42,178 nt of DNA from Gracilaria vermiculophylla (Eukaryota > Rhodophyta > Florideophyceae > Gracilariales > Gracilariaceae). Each line of letters begins with the position of its first letter. Position 1 is the stretch's first letter. The position numbers and the translations under genes are program-made. The notes beneath the pieces were generated by a model. The model saw nothing but the letters and a program-made list of their open reading frames with translations, ran no database searches and had not been told where the DNA came from. Below are positions 31,471-40,676 of the stretch, piece after piece. Location of the stretch: NCBI GenBank assembly GCA_019155205.2, contig JAHNZQ020000181.1, forward strand, positions 1,957,946 through 2,000,123. Direction: 5' to 3'.

Positions 31471-31530
31471 TTATGGACCCATTCGACGTCTTTGAGGAAT
31501 CTGTTTGCACGCTCTGCCGTGAGAATTACA
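30583..31530 (+). other. High-identity tract shared with Gy-C1
   Basis: Inverted match to 26350-27298. Identity falls sharply just left of 30583 and just right of about 31530. Confidence 0.75.
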
Positions 31531-31960
31531 AAGTGTTCGCCTCTATCGGATGTTCCTCTCCTGCTTCCAGAACGGGGCACGCCATCCTCGACAATAGAGC
31601 TGGCCCCAATCTGCTGCATGCCGACGGGCTCTCAGGGTCTACTTTCGGCTCCTTGTGAACTAGCGAGCTCTCCACGATGCGCGATGCGTCGCGTCAAGCA
31701 TTGAACATCCTCGGAGCGATACCCCTGTACCTCCGGTTGGGCTCCATACAGGTGAAGGTGTGGTTCCTCGTGGCAACTAACTTGGCCGCACAATGCATAT
31801 TGGGAACTTCCTTTTTGTATCAGTATATACGTGCAATCTACGTACGCCTGCGGAAGGTGACGTTTCATGACGCCGCCTCTGTAGGTATCGTGTCCGCATC
31901 TTCAGGACTGGACGCCAACGCGTGTTACTTGGGAAATATTGCAAAGGAGACGCAGTGGAA
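31473..31960 (+). pseudogene. Gy-C2 protease, active site lost
   Basis: MDPFDVFEESVCTLCRENYK continues to AILDNRAGPNLLHADGL, where Gy-C1 has D-T-G-A, so Thr-Gly became Asn-Arg. The C-terminal half is present in another frame from 31677: GSIQVKVWFLVATNLAAQCI and LGTSFLYQYIRAIYV, with the typical I-L-G-x-x-F-L strand. Confidence 0.6.
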
Positions 31961-32340
31961 TATGCTACGGGTGGTTAAGAGCATCGAAATACCCGCGAGG
32001 AATCAGGCCGAAGTTTGGGTGCAGACCTCTGCATCTGGACTTACATTCTTACAGGGGAGTCCACACCGGACAACAAAGCAGCACTCCATGATGGCGAATG
32101 GTGTGATGCAAATAATACCGAACATTCCCTTCAGGGTTGTGCTCGCCAACCTGAAGAAGTCGCCGTTACGGCTCCAGAAAGGAACTGTTGTCGGCTTGGC
32201 ACTACCCGCCCCTACAAGAATGGCACACCTGCCTCGTGCGGGAGACCTTGTGGAACGCGATGCAATCGCCATTACGGAGGCTGAAACGATATAAAAGACC
32301 TGACAGGAAGAGAATCCTGCCACCTGGCCGGAGAAGCTCC
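31961..32340 (+). pseudogene. Gy-C2 linker between protease and RT
   Basis: The frame from 31677 stays open to 32294: VVKSIEIPARNQAEVWVQTS, NGVMQIIPNIPFRVVLANLK, RLQKGTVVGLALPAPTRM. This is the usual P-x-x-x-V-x-N and K-G-x-x-x-A linker of Gypsy pol. Gy-C1 has lost it. Confidence 0.6.
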
Positions 32341-33200
32341 CACTTGGAAAATATTTCAAAGAGTATCGCCATAGGATAATGGAATTTTTATTCGCCTTTG
32401 ATGACATGTGGTCTGGCCGCCTGAGTCTGGTTAGTCTAGCCAAGCACAGGGTCCAGCTGATACCTAATGTCAAACCGGTACACCAACTTCCGAGGAGACC
32501 AGGACCCCATGCGCGCGATTTCGAACGCGATGAGATCCACCGGATGCTGGACGAGGGCCTTATCTAGCCTTCCAAATCCAAATGGGCCTCCCCGGTGGTG
32601 TTTGTGAAGAAGAAAGATAGCCCCTTGAGGTTCCGCATAGACTAAAGACGCCTCAACGAGGTGACGGTAGGCGATTCACACCCGACATCCCGTATGGATG
32701 AATGTATGGACTTTCTAAGTGATGCGTTAGTTTTCTCCACGCCGAATGCCAACAGCGGCTAATGGAAAATTTAGAATGGATGACTCCGATAAGGATAGTA
32801 CAACGTTCACCTCGCACTGCGGAATTATCACATTCCTAAGGATGCCATCTGGATTGAAGAATGCACCCGCTACGTTCCAACGAGCGGTGTAAATAATCCT
32901 GTCGAAGGTGAAGTGGCAGTACGCTTTCATGTATATTGATGATGTCCTCATATACTTTCGCAGCGTGGAGGAGCACTCCATGCATGTGAAGCACGTGCTC
33001 CAAGTCCTGAAGGATGCTGGACTCACCCTGAAACTGGAGGAATTATTCTTTTTTGAGCCCTCGGTGGATTACCTGGGGCACGTCGTGTTCCCGGGCCGCC
33101 TACAGGTTTCCACAATAACTCAGGGCGCCATCAAGGAAACTCACCCTCACACGAATCAGACGGGGCTCCGCTCTTTTCTGGGGTTGTTTAATGTCTTTTA
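32341..33200 (+). pseudogene. Gy-C2 reverse transcriptase, YIDD intact
   Basis: MEFLFAFDDMWSGRLSLVSL, RVQLIPNVKPVHQLPRRPGP, PVVFVKKKDSPLRFRID and a TAA at the place where Gy-C1 also has a stop, then RRLNEVTVGDSHPT. The central palm is broken by several stops (32750-32900). It resumes with MKWQYAFMYIDDVLIYFRSV, so YIDD is intact at 32932-32943, then HVLQVLKDAGLTLKLEELFF and SVDYLGHVVFPGRLQVS. Confidence 0.7.
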
Positions 33201-33806
33201 GAGGCTTTTCCAGAACTTCTCAGGCATTGTGATGCCGTCAACACCCCTTTTGGAGAAAAGGAGCCGACGCAATTGGCTATTCTGACGGACAACGAGTTTG
33301 AAGCCATCAACACCTTGAAAAGAAGACTAATAGAGCCACCATTCTTGGTACTTCCGAAGCAGCACGGCCGGACGGTGCTGGATACAGACGCCTGTGAATA
33401 CCAAATCGGAGGCGCTCTCCTACAGAAACAACCTGAAGGTGGACTTCAACCAATTAGATACTGAAGTCGTAGCTTTGCACCTACGGAACGGAACTATTTT
33501 ACCTCGAAGCGCGAAATTTTTGCCATCGTTTAGGCGGTATTGCTTTCACGCCCATCCCTGGACAGCGCGTGTTTCACTTTGAAGACGGACCACGCACCAT
33601 TGAAGTGGACACTGTCTTTAAAGGGTGCTTCCGGCCGCCAGGAAAGGTGGAGGCTACGCCTTTCCGGAGTTTGAATTTTACATCCTCCACCGGCAGGGCA
33701 CGGAGCAGCAGGCAGCGGACGCAATTTTGCGAATCTCCACAGAGGCAGAAGAGAAAACACCCTTGGAGGACACAATTTCGTGTCTGGCCATCCAGGATGC
33801 CGACTA
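33201..33806 (+). pseudogene. Gy-C2 RNase H, frameshifted
   Basis: LAILTDNEFEAINTLKRRLI, VLPKQHGRTVLDTDACEYQI and GGALLQKQPEGGLQPI, with D-T-D-A-C and G-G-A-L-L intact. After shifts come FTLKTDHAPLKWTLSL and RQGTEQQAADAILRISTEA. Catalytic Asp in both pieces are present, but the reading frame is broken. Confidence 0.65.
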
Positions 33807-34368
33807 AAACGAAGGATCGAATGGATAATGCTTGAAATGATATGAACCTGAATGAAAGTATAATGGGCTCTCTGTGGTGATAGCCCTTGTTGAGAAGGAG
33901 AAAAAAGTACTCTCCATCACCATAACAGAGTTTCTGAAGGATCAGAGTACAGATGCGTACTGCAAAGAGTGACTTGCCATTGTCGGTAGTCTAACATCGT
34001 CATTCGATGTTCGACTGGCACGGCGTACTTGTACACCGAGCTCCCCTGGATGAAGCTTTCCAAAAGGTGGTCCCGCGAGAACTATAGGTGTGGGGGCTGT
34101 ATCACTTGCACTATCCTCGACTCGCCGGGCACCCCGGTGGATGTCGCATGCATTTTGCCACGAGGGGGGAGTTGTGTTGGCCGAACATGACTATTGACGT
34201 CTTCCAAATGGTGGCTGATGGCCACTCGTGCGCCGCCGCTAGGAATAATATCCGTGGTCATCGGACGCCGCTCACTCTGTTCCCACCTCAGAACCAGAGC
34301 GTGTTGGATGAAGTGTCTGTGCTGTCACTGACAACTAAATGTTCCGGGGGCCATGGGCTGCGTTGAAT
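33807..34368 (+). pseudogene. Gy-C2 integrase, zinc-binding part
   Basis: Linker 33870-34085 in several frames, then LYHLHYPRLAGHPGGCRMHF, GELCWPNMTIDVFQMVADGH and SCAAARNNIRGHRTPLTLFP. The H...H is kept (L-H-Y and A-G-H). The first Cys of the C-x2-C pair is replaced: G-H-S-C against C-Y-S-C in Gy-C1. The V-A-V-D-I-L segment with the first catalytic Asp should follow; here the 445-bp insertion starts and only a scrambled trace remains. Confidence 0.6.
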
Positions 34369-34813
34369 GTAGGCACTGTGTGGTACACGTGTGCAGGTGT
34401 GCTACTCGGTACGTTGTTCACTACCATATGGTTTCCAGGTGTACACATTGCATACTCAGCTTAATGTACACCAGATATGGTCTAGTGTAATGTGCCTCGT
34501 CATGGTAACTATACACACACATTGCTGTATGGACACGAGTGGTGGCGGAATACAGAGAGGGTAAGGTGGTTGAGTGAATTTGTGCATATTCATGGTCTCG
34601 TGAGTGTACGAAACTGTCATGCCTTGTTGTGCCTTGCTGTTGTAAGCATTATTGAATTGTGGCTAGTACATTTATGTCATGTTACAATATGGTTGGTAGT
34701 ATTGAGTGTCTTGCCTTTTAGTGTAATTTCTAATGCAACCTAGTCGGCGCGACTGAGTCACTATATAAGTCGTGGTCGAGACACCTCGAAGTAAATCCAA
34801 GCCAGAGCTGGCA
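34369..34813. mobile_element. 445-bp insertion in Gy-C2 integrase, solo-LTR-like
   Basis: Sequence from TGTAGGCACTG to GAGCTGGCA has no counterpart in Gy-C1. Normal integrase reading returns right after it (AACATTCTTAATATCC against GACATTTTGG in Gy-C1). It contains a TATA-like CTATATAAG near 34761 and TG/CA ends, as in a solo LTR. The flanking five bases (TTGAA and AACAT) do not match, so the left limit or the mechanism is uncertain. It is unlike the insert at 25377. Confidence 0.5.
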
Positions 34814-35703
34814 AACATTCTTAATATCCCTCCAACTTTCCCTTGCCCCTCTGACCTCCAAAAGAGGGTACCGATTTATCCTCGTGAACATCCATCGGTT
34901 CTCGGAGATCCGCGCTCCCTTCCACTCCGAAGCTTTATTGCAGCAGTAGTTGCCGACACCTTTCTGTAGCACTGGGTTTACCCATATGGGATATCGTTGT
35001 ACCTCCTTACGGACAACGGACTCCAGTTTGCGGCGAAGCTATGCAGCGCCGTTTCCGGAATGCTGTGGATGAAGCAGTTGTGTACGACCGCCTATTACCC
35101 TCAGACCAACGGACAAGCAGAGAGGTCTAGCCAGACAATCGCCTCAAGGCTGAAGCACTACGTCGCGTACCACCAGAAGGATTGGGACGCACATGTGGGC
35201 CCGCTCACATATGCATACAACCTGCAGGTGCACCGCTCCACAAGGACTGCTCCTCTCAATATGGTGCTCTCGCGCATCCCGCCTAATTCCGTAATTGCAG
35301 CATGCGCCACGGCACACCCTGTGGATGGCCACAGGTACCATCCGCGGCGCAAGCAAAACGCTCCATCTTATGGCGGTATGAGAACGCACTCTCTCTCGCA
35401 AAGCAGAGTCTCAACGCCACGCGAAAACGATTTAAACAGGATTTTGACCCGAAGATGAAGGAGGGCCCGCACCTGAAGGAAGGCGACGAGGTCTTCCTCG
35501 ACAAACCTGGGGAGACATCCGATGAACTGCCGTACGTCATTTGCAGGTTTGCGTCAAACACCTCAGGGCCTTACAAAGTCCTGGACACTTATAGGGACAC
35601 TGTCGCCATTGAGTTAAAAGGGCTCCGAGATGTCGTATACCGTGATAGGGTGACGAAAGTCCCGACGCCCAGCCCTTCCGGAATGCCGGCCACCCCACCT
35701 TAG
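34814..35703 (+). pseudogene. Gy-C2 integrase core and C-terminus
   Basis: PLRSFIAAVVADTFL, then YGISLYLLTDNGLQFAAKL (second Asp), YYPQTNGQAERSSQTIAS (Glu), HYVAYHQKDWDAHVGPLTYA, NLQVHRSTRTAPLNMVLSRI. The frame at 35302-35703 gives the tail RKRFKQDFDPKMKEGPHLKE and GDEVFLDKPGETSDELPY. This is the best preserved part of Gy-C2 pol. Confidence 0.7.
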
Positions 35704-36030
35704 GGACCCTACACGGAATGCCTTCATCCGACCACCTCAGCAGGGACGACACCACTGGATACTGGAAACCTAATCACACCTTTCGGTGAACACTTGATGG
35801 TAGCTCCAGACGCCATCATGAACTCTGAAGGTAATATCCTTTACGCAGTAGACCATATCGTCTCTCACCAAAAAAAAACCTGCAGGGATACTGTACCGCG
35901 TCCACTGGTACGGGTACACCTCAAAGGATGACATGGAAAAACCTCCGGGACAAATCTCAAAGAACTTCATCAGAAGATTAAACGCCAATCTGGTGCGGAA
36001 ATGTCTCTCCACAAAGGTGCTTCCGTTTAG
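35704..36030 (+). pseudogene. Gy-C2 pol C-terminal domain
   Basis: Reads LDTGNLITPFGEHLMVAPDA, IMNSEGNILYAVDHIVSHQ, then RVHLKGDMEKPPGQISKNFI and RRLNANLVRKCLS. It matches Gy-C1 22932-22630, the same chromodomain-like tail. Confidence 0.55.
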
Positions 36031-36249
36031 GAAAGGGGGAGGGGGCCCCCAACTGGAGTTGTTTTTCGTCTCTGCTATCTACTTCTCACCTGGAGTTCTC
36101 TTTCTCGCCTCCAGGCCGCCATTGTTCGATTTTCGGACCCTCCTGCGGCGGCATTTCGTGTCGCTGGGCGCTAGGTCACGGCCCATTTGTATTGAATTTA
36201 CCGTTCAGGGAGCTCCTGCTCCAACTTAAGGATATTTGACTCCGTCGCT

Positions 36250-38650
36250 ACCGTGGACTAACTACCATCACCAGGGTAACTCACGCCTACAGGTCACCAA
36301 ACCACGTCGCATAATACGCTTCTAGGCGGGCTTTCGCCGTAAATGCTTGGCTGTCGAAGAATTCCACCAAGCTCTCCTTGATAGCAGACATCGTGGCTCT
36401 GTCCGCCCGGGCCTTATGGAGCTCTAGGACCCAGTTACGAGCCTCGCGCAGAGGCTGTGCGGGAGGAGTCGGAGCAGGACGGCTCGTCACCAGGCACACC
36501 TGCACCAACTCCTGGAAGGCAGCACCCAGAGCCCCAGAGGATATCCCGCCCTAGAGCACGCCAAAAGCAGCAATCTCCGTCGACGGAACAACAATCGCCA
36601 TAAAAGTAATCGTGGACGGCGGGCCGGCTGGAAAGGTGGGATTTCGAGTGGAATCTGCAAGCACCATCGGGAAGGTCGAAAGGGCCAATAATGGAGCAGC
36701 CGACACTGGGATGGACTACCGTAAAGGAACCGGGACGCTCATCAGGTGAGGTTAAACAACCGGCACCGGGACGGTCCACAGTCGGCGTTGCACCACCGGG
36801 GCCGAAGCAGTCGGGACAGGATGAATCTCTTCATTTTCCAATAGGAGACACGGCGGCAACCACCACAGAAGGATCCGTCATCGAGTTTGGAGGCTGCGTC
36901 CCGACCTCAGAAGGCGGAGTCACGTTCTGCGACGAATCTGGTGACGGAAGAGGCGCATGGGTCACCAGACTCTCCACCATGGAATCATAGTCGGGGGCAT
37001 GGAGTCGTGGCACCTGAGGAACTCGAAAATTTGTAAGATGGGGAAAGGCCGGATATGCTCGCCCGTCACAGTATTCATTGGGGCTCCTCAGAATGGGGAA
37101 AAACTTGACTTTGCCATAACTATACCAAACGAAGCCCGGCATATTGCTCCACACTACCTGCAGGATGTAATTCAGCGGCGTCTCCGCCTCGCATTCGCTC
37201 CAAGCGGTGACTTTGAGCAGGTTTTGAATTTTTACGGAGCGCAGGACCCGGATAATCGACGCCGACAAGGAAGGCAAACGTCCGGCGGTTGGCTGATACG
37301 AAGAATCCCAGTAAAGGCGACCGTCGCGGCACCGAATGTAGGAAGTGATGCCTTCGTCCGCTGCCTGTAAATAAGCCGCTGGTGTGCCAAACGCGAATTC
37401 TATCGAAGCGATCAACAGGACGAACCGCCCTAGGGAGTCATGTGCAACCAGAACCTCCGAGCTGTAATACACGAAGGAGATGGGCGTGGATAGACAGAGA
37501 TCCAAGGACACCCAGCGGTTCCTCCAGGAATCGTTCATCCTGAGGTAGTACTTCGGACGCTGCCCGGAAGTCTTGTCATAGAACTCCGAGTTGTGCCAAC
37601 CATAGAAGTACCCGAAGGCGTTCCACACTCGGATCGCATCCACAAAGGACGTCCCGCATAGGTTGCGATTGAGCCAGTAGAGGCAATCGTACGGGGGATT
37701 GAAGGGAAGCACCCCAATGGCGGAGCATCCATCGGTGATGCTTCTGGGCCGCCCAGCTCGCTGATGTGTGCTTCCCATATTAGGGAGTAGTTGGAGCCGA
37801 GTCCGGATCTCACGCTCTTCAACACACCTGAGGTAATTAGCGTCGCAGTCCCCCACCGTGGTCGGAGCGTTGTCACTGTGAACCGGAGTGTGAAACCGGT
37901 ACGGCGCGGAACCTCATCGCCTGAAAGTACCGTCCGAAATGGTGGTTGTTGACCTCCTTGGGGCGCAAGAGACTGGCGCGCCTGCTATCGATGGACACGA
38001 AGACCGGCGTGGCATGATGGTTGAAGTGTTCCCCTGGGCGTAATGGTGCACCGGTGAAGGTGTGATACATCTCAGGGTCGGACGGAGACATAGGAGCCTT
38101 AATTGGAGAGGTCATTCTAAAGTTGTACGTAGTCGGAAGGATTGCAACTGAATGGGTTGTAGCACCACAGGATTTGGACGAAACACCACCAGGGGAGACG
38201 CCCGCCGTTATATGCCCCTCGGAGAAAGGAGTCATGTCGCGGCGCCGGCGAGGGATGTGCGGAGAGGAAGGCCGAAGGGATGCAGGCGAGGAGACGAGCA
38301 CCTTAGCGGGGCGTGGGCTCATAATGGGCACCGGATAACTAACCGGCAGAAGGGAAGAGTATGAGTGTGTTGTCTCCAATGAGGATAGACCAGCAAACGC
38401 GACGGCTCGGGCGAGTCCCGAAAGGGAACCTCGGGGAAATAGGAATGCAGGGCGCTCTAGCCCTAGCGCGGTACGCCAAGAAGGAGTGACGAGGTTAAGT
38501 CGAGAAGCTCTAAGGGCCTGGAACCGCCTCAATGGAGATATCCGAGCCTGCGGTCAGTACGCCACGCGGGAACGGGGAGGCACGGAGGAATTTCTGGAGG
38601 AGAGAAGCTGTGACATCACGGGAGGCAGTTCTAACATAAACACGAATAGC
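36250..38650 (-). pseudogene. Gy-C2 antisense gene, unknown protein of about 800 aa
   Basis: Opposite strand to gag-pol, between pol and the 3' LTR. Frames, N to C: 38532-37873 (MRRFQALRASRLNLVTP; Pro/Ser-rich MSPRPAKVLVSSPASLRPSS; MSPSDPEMYHTFTGAPLRP; HHFGRYFQAMRFRAVP), a frame change, 37856-36831 (341 codons without a stop: PPYDCLYWLNRNLCGTSF, AFGYFYGWHNSEFYDK, WVSLDLCLSTPISFVYYSSE, GRFVLLIASIEFAFGTP, SASIIRVLRSVKIQN), and 36508-36287 (LREARNWVLELHKARADRAT, IKESLVEFFDSQAF). The middle is rich in aromatic residues and could be a globular fold with short hydrophobic stretches; the C-terminus looks helical. No motif points to an enzyme. Related to 19826-22622. Its transcription would have to start in or near the 3' LTR. 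Confidence 0.7.
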
Positions 38651-38702
38651 GGCCGCGCAAGGACCGAGCTATGCAAAGATGAACCTCGAGGACGTGCTGC
38701 AA

Positions 38703-38718
38703 TTTTGGAAAAAGGGCA
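38703..38718 (+). promoter_or_regulatory. Gy-C2 polypurine tract candidate
   Basis: TTTTGGAAAAAGGGCA directly precedes the TGTAGTA start of the 3' LTR, as expected for the second-strand primer. Confidence 0.5.
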
Positions 38719-39253
38719 TGTAGTAGAGTGGATCCATTTGGCTTTACGACGAGATATTCCTAATAAGGGTTCTTATTTTAATAACTGAGCCGCATGGTGC
38801 ATTACTCGGCCCACCTGCGCTACAGTACCCTTGAGGAACGGTAGAATTTAGATATGTTTTATTTAATTGGTGCAGCTAATTACTGCAGTAGTGAGACCTG
38901 ACGAGGCGGGCTTCCGGCGTGGTACTTAATCTACTGGTCGAGTTCCACCTCTGGGGAAGTAAACCAGGCACCCTTGAGTCTTCATCTATTTTCCGGTTGG
39001 AGACTATTGTCGAACCTCCTTAGATTTCTAAGCCGCCAATCCCCAGGTCGACTCACAGCAGCGCCTGTGGGAGCATTGTCCGCCAAGCGGACCCCTTTCT
39101 CCGCTTGGTGTTTGCATATCTTCTTTCAGGATTACCGCGGCTCGTGAGAGCGATTACCTGAGACCACGTTTAGGAACTCGAGTCTTTGAAGTCATCGAAA
39201 ACTCCTAATGGATGTTGTGCACTACCAACTCGAAAGGAGAACTGATAGTACCA
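38719..39253 (+). repeat. Gy-C2 3' LTR
   Basis: Starts TGTAGTAGAG and ends near AGTACCA. It matches 18057-18607 at roughly 80 percent by eye. The exact end is uncertain because the flank (ACAAAAACTGG) resembles the bases after the 5' LTR. Confidence 0.8.
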
Positions 39254-39261
39254 CAAAAACT

Positions 39262-39520
39262 GGTATTCCGAAAAGTATGTAACCGTCTTAGACTAGCCCG
39301 CAAAAAGCGCAGATTTAAACATTACCAATAATGTGTGGGGAATGTTGGCGCGGACTGTCTACGCAATAATTCGCTAATGTAATAACAAAAAAGATTTAAT
39401 TGACGCAATAGGGATTGTTTGGTCTTACACTTAGGAAAAATAATTTCGCAGCCTGCATTATTCTATCTCTGATACGTTGCTAAAGTTCATAGAGCAAAAA
39501 TGATCAGCAACTGGTTCCTA
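39262..39520 (+). pseudogene. Tc-B: second Tc1-like transposase, 3' part
   Basis: Starts right after the Gy-C2 LTR: WYSEKYVTVLD-stop-PAKSADLNITNNVWGMLARTV, then YAIIR and KKDLIDAIG. The family has W-F-S-x-N-x-V-x-V-L-D-W-P-A-x-S-x-D-L-N-x-I-E-N-V-W-G, so the Trp is a stop and the catalytic Glu is Asn. Together with 17335-18056 it forms one transposase split by Gy-C2. Confidence 0.65.
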
Positions 39521-40250
39521 AAAATCTGTTATAGAAGAACATCAAGTAGAGTGCCATTATAATATTTCACTGTTTAATAGTAGTCTCGCTTCATAAAAAC
39601 GTTTTTTGACTATTTCTGCCCTGTTTTAGACCCGACGAAATGTGGTCAATGATTCCATTACAAACCTGAATAGAATGGACGCAAAGAACATTTGTGTGCA
39701 GCGATTGGGGCCTAAAAGGAGATATTTTGTGTACCTGTTTCATGACAATTTTGCACACTGTGGGTGACGGATTTTGAATATTAAAGTAACTGGCGACAAT
39801 TTCCCTAAAAGAAAAAATGTTTTTTTAACGTAAAATCCCACCAATGAGATTGAATAAGATTTGGTAGTCACCAAGAGAAAAAATGTTTTTCTAGCGTAAG
39901 ATCCCACCAATTAGATTGAATAAGATTTGAGAGCCATGAAGTGCGGTCAAAGTTCCCCTACTTTGCACATCTTACTTTATGATCACTATACTGGTCGCAA
40001 GGTCCTCAAACGCCTAAAACCCAAAATCGGTAATAATTTAGTAAGATTACTACATACCGGTAAGTAAAAGCATTAGGCATATCAGAACGAAGCAAAAGGG
40101 GAAACGTTATAATATTTTGACATAATTATAATGTACTTAAAAATGACCTGAAATGAGATCATTTTGCCCCCATATGAGGTCGCTGGTCAGATGGTCAGAT
40201 AGACACCAATACAGCTTGGCGGCCGACTTGCAGTTTCAAGGGTATTAGGC
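39521..40250. other. AT-rich region without genes
   Basis: About 730 bases, AT-rich, with no open frame of interest. It may include the 3' end of Tc-B. It holds the 57-bp direct repeat listed next. Confidence 0.5.
39807..39929. repeat. 57-bp direct repeat, two copies, period 66
   Basis: 39807-39863 and 39873-39929 share GAAAAAATGTTTTT, ATCCCACCAAT and AGATTGAATAAGATTTG with only a few differences. Probably a local tandem duplication. Confidence 0.8.
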
Positions 40251-40676
40251 GTGCTCCAAAACAGCAGGTGGCGCCACCACACCACGCCCCATGGCGCGCT
40301 TTCCCGCGCGCTGTCGCCGCGTCCTTCAATGAAGCTGCCGGCACATGCCGCCCGCCGCGCTTATACCATTCGCGCGCTCGTGCTGCCCCTCCTGCCAGCC
40401 GTTACGGCTTTTTTCTCCTGGGCTTTTGGCGCGCGAGGCGGCTTGGTTTGGTGGCGGAAATTGGCTCTCGCCCCTTCGCCGTCGGGCAACCGCTGCGCTT
40501 CCTAGCCCACGTCCACGCTGCGCAGTGTGCTAACGTACACGAGTATTGCGTGTGCATCTCGGTCTTACATTCTGTGCAAGAAACGCACACCTGTGAAACA
40601 AAATCATATTTATCTAGGCGCTGACGGCATTCAGAGGAGCTATCAACTTTGCATGTATTGCGCATGCCGCCAGTGC
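40251..40676. other. GC-rich segment, no recognised gene
   Basis: Composition switches abruptly from AT-rich to GC-rich near 40210-40260. Overlapping plus frames (40251-40505, 40268-40624) and a minus frame (40743-40402) are open because of base composition. The minus frame has a cluster VCVSCTECKTEMH that might be a zinc-binding remnant, but I cannot assign it. Confidence 0.3.

Larger units (their letters stand above)
18057..39253 (+). mobile_element. Gy-C2: outer Ty3/Gypsy element, about 10.9 kb without the nested copy
   Basis: Its 5' LTR is 18057-18607 and its 3' LTR 38719-39253, both in plus orientation. Gag starts at about 18668, is interrupted at about 19191 by Gy-C1 (which runs to 29500), and resumes at 29505, so the two halves of gag match the uninterrupted gag of Gy-C1. 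Protease, RT, RNase H, integrase and a pol C-terminus follow to about 36030, then an antisense gene (38650 to 36250), a purine-rich tract and the 3' LTR. It sits inside the Tc-B transposase. A clear target duplication was not found. A further 445-bp insertion breaks its integrase. Confidence 0.85.

Noticed and set aside
39254..39261. Target-site duplication for Gy-C2
   Set aside because: The flank left of 18057 (TGGAA) and the bases after the 3' LTR do not match under any boundary I tried.
40251..40624. GC-rich overlapping plus-strand ORFs as host genes
   Set aside because: Openness follows from GC-rich composition; there is no recognisable domain and an abrupt composition border.
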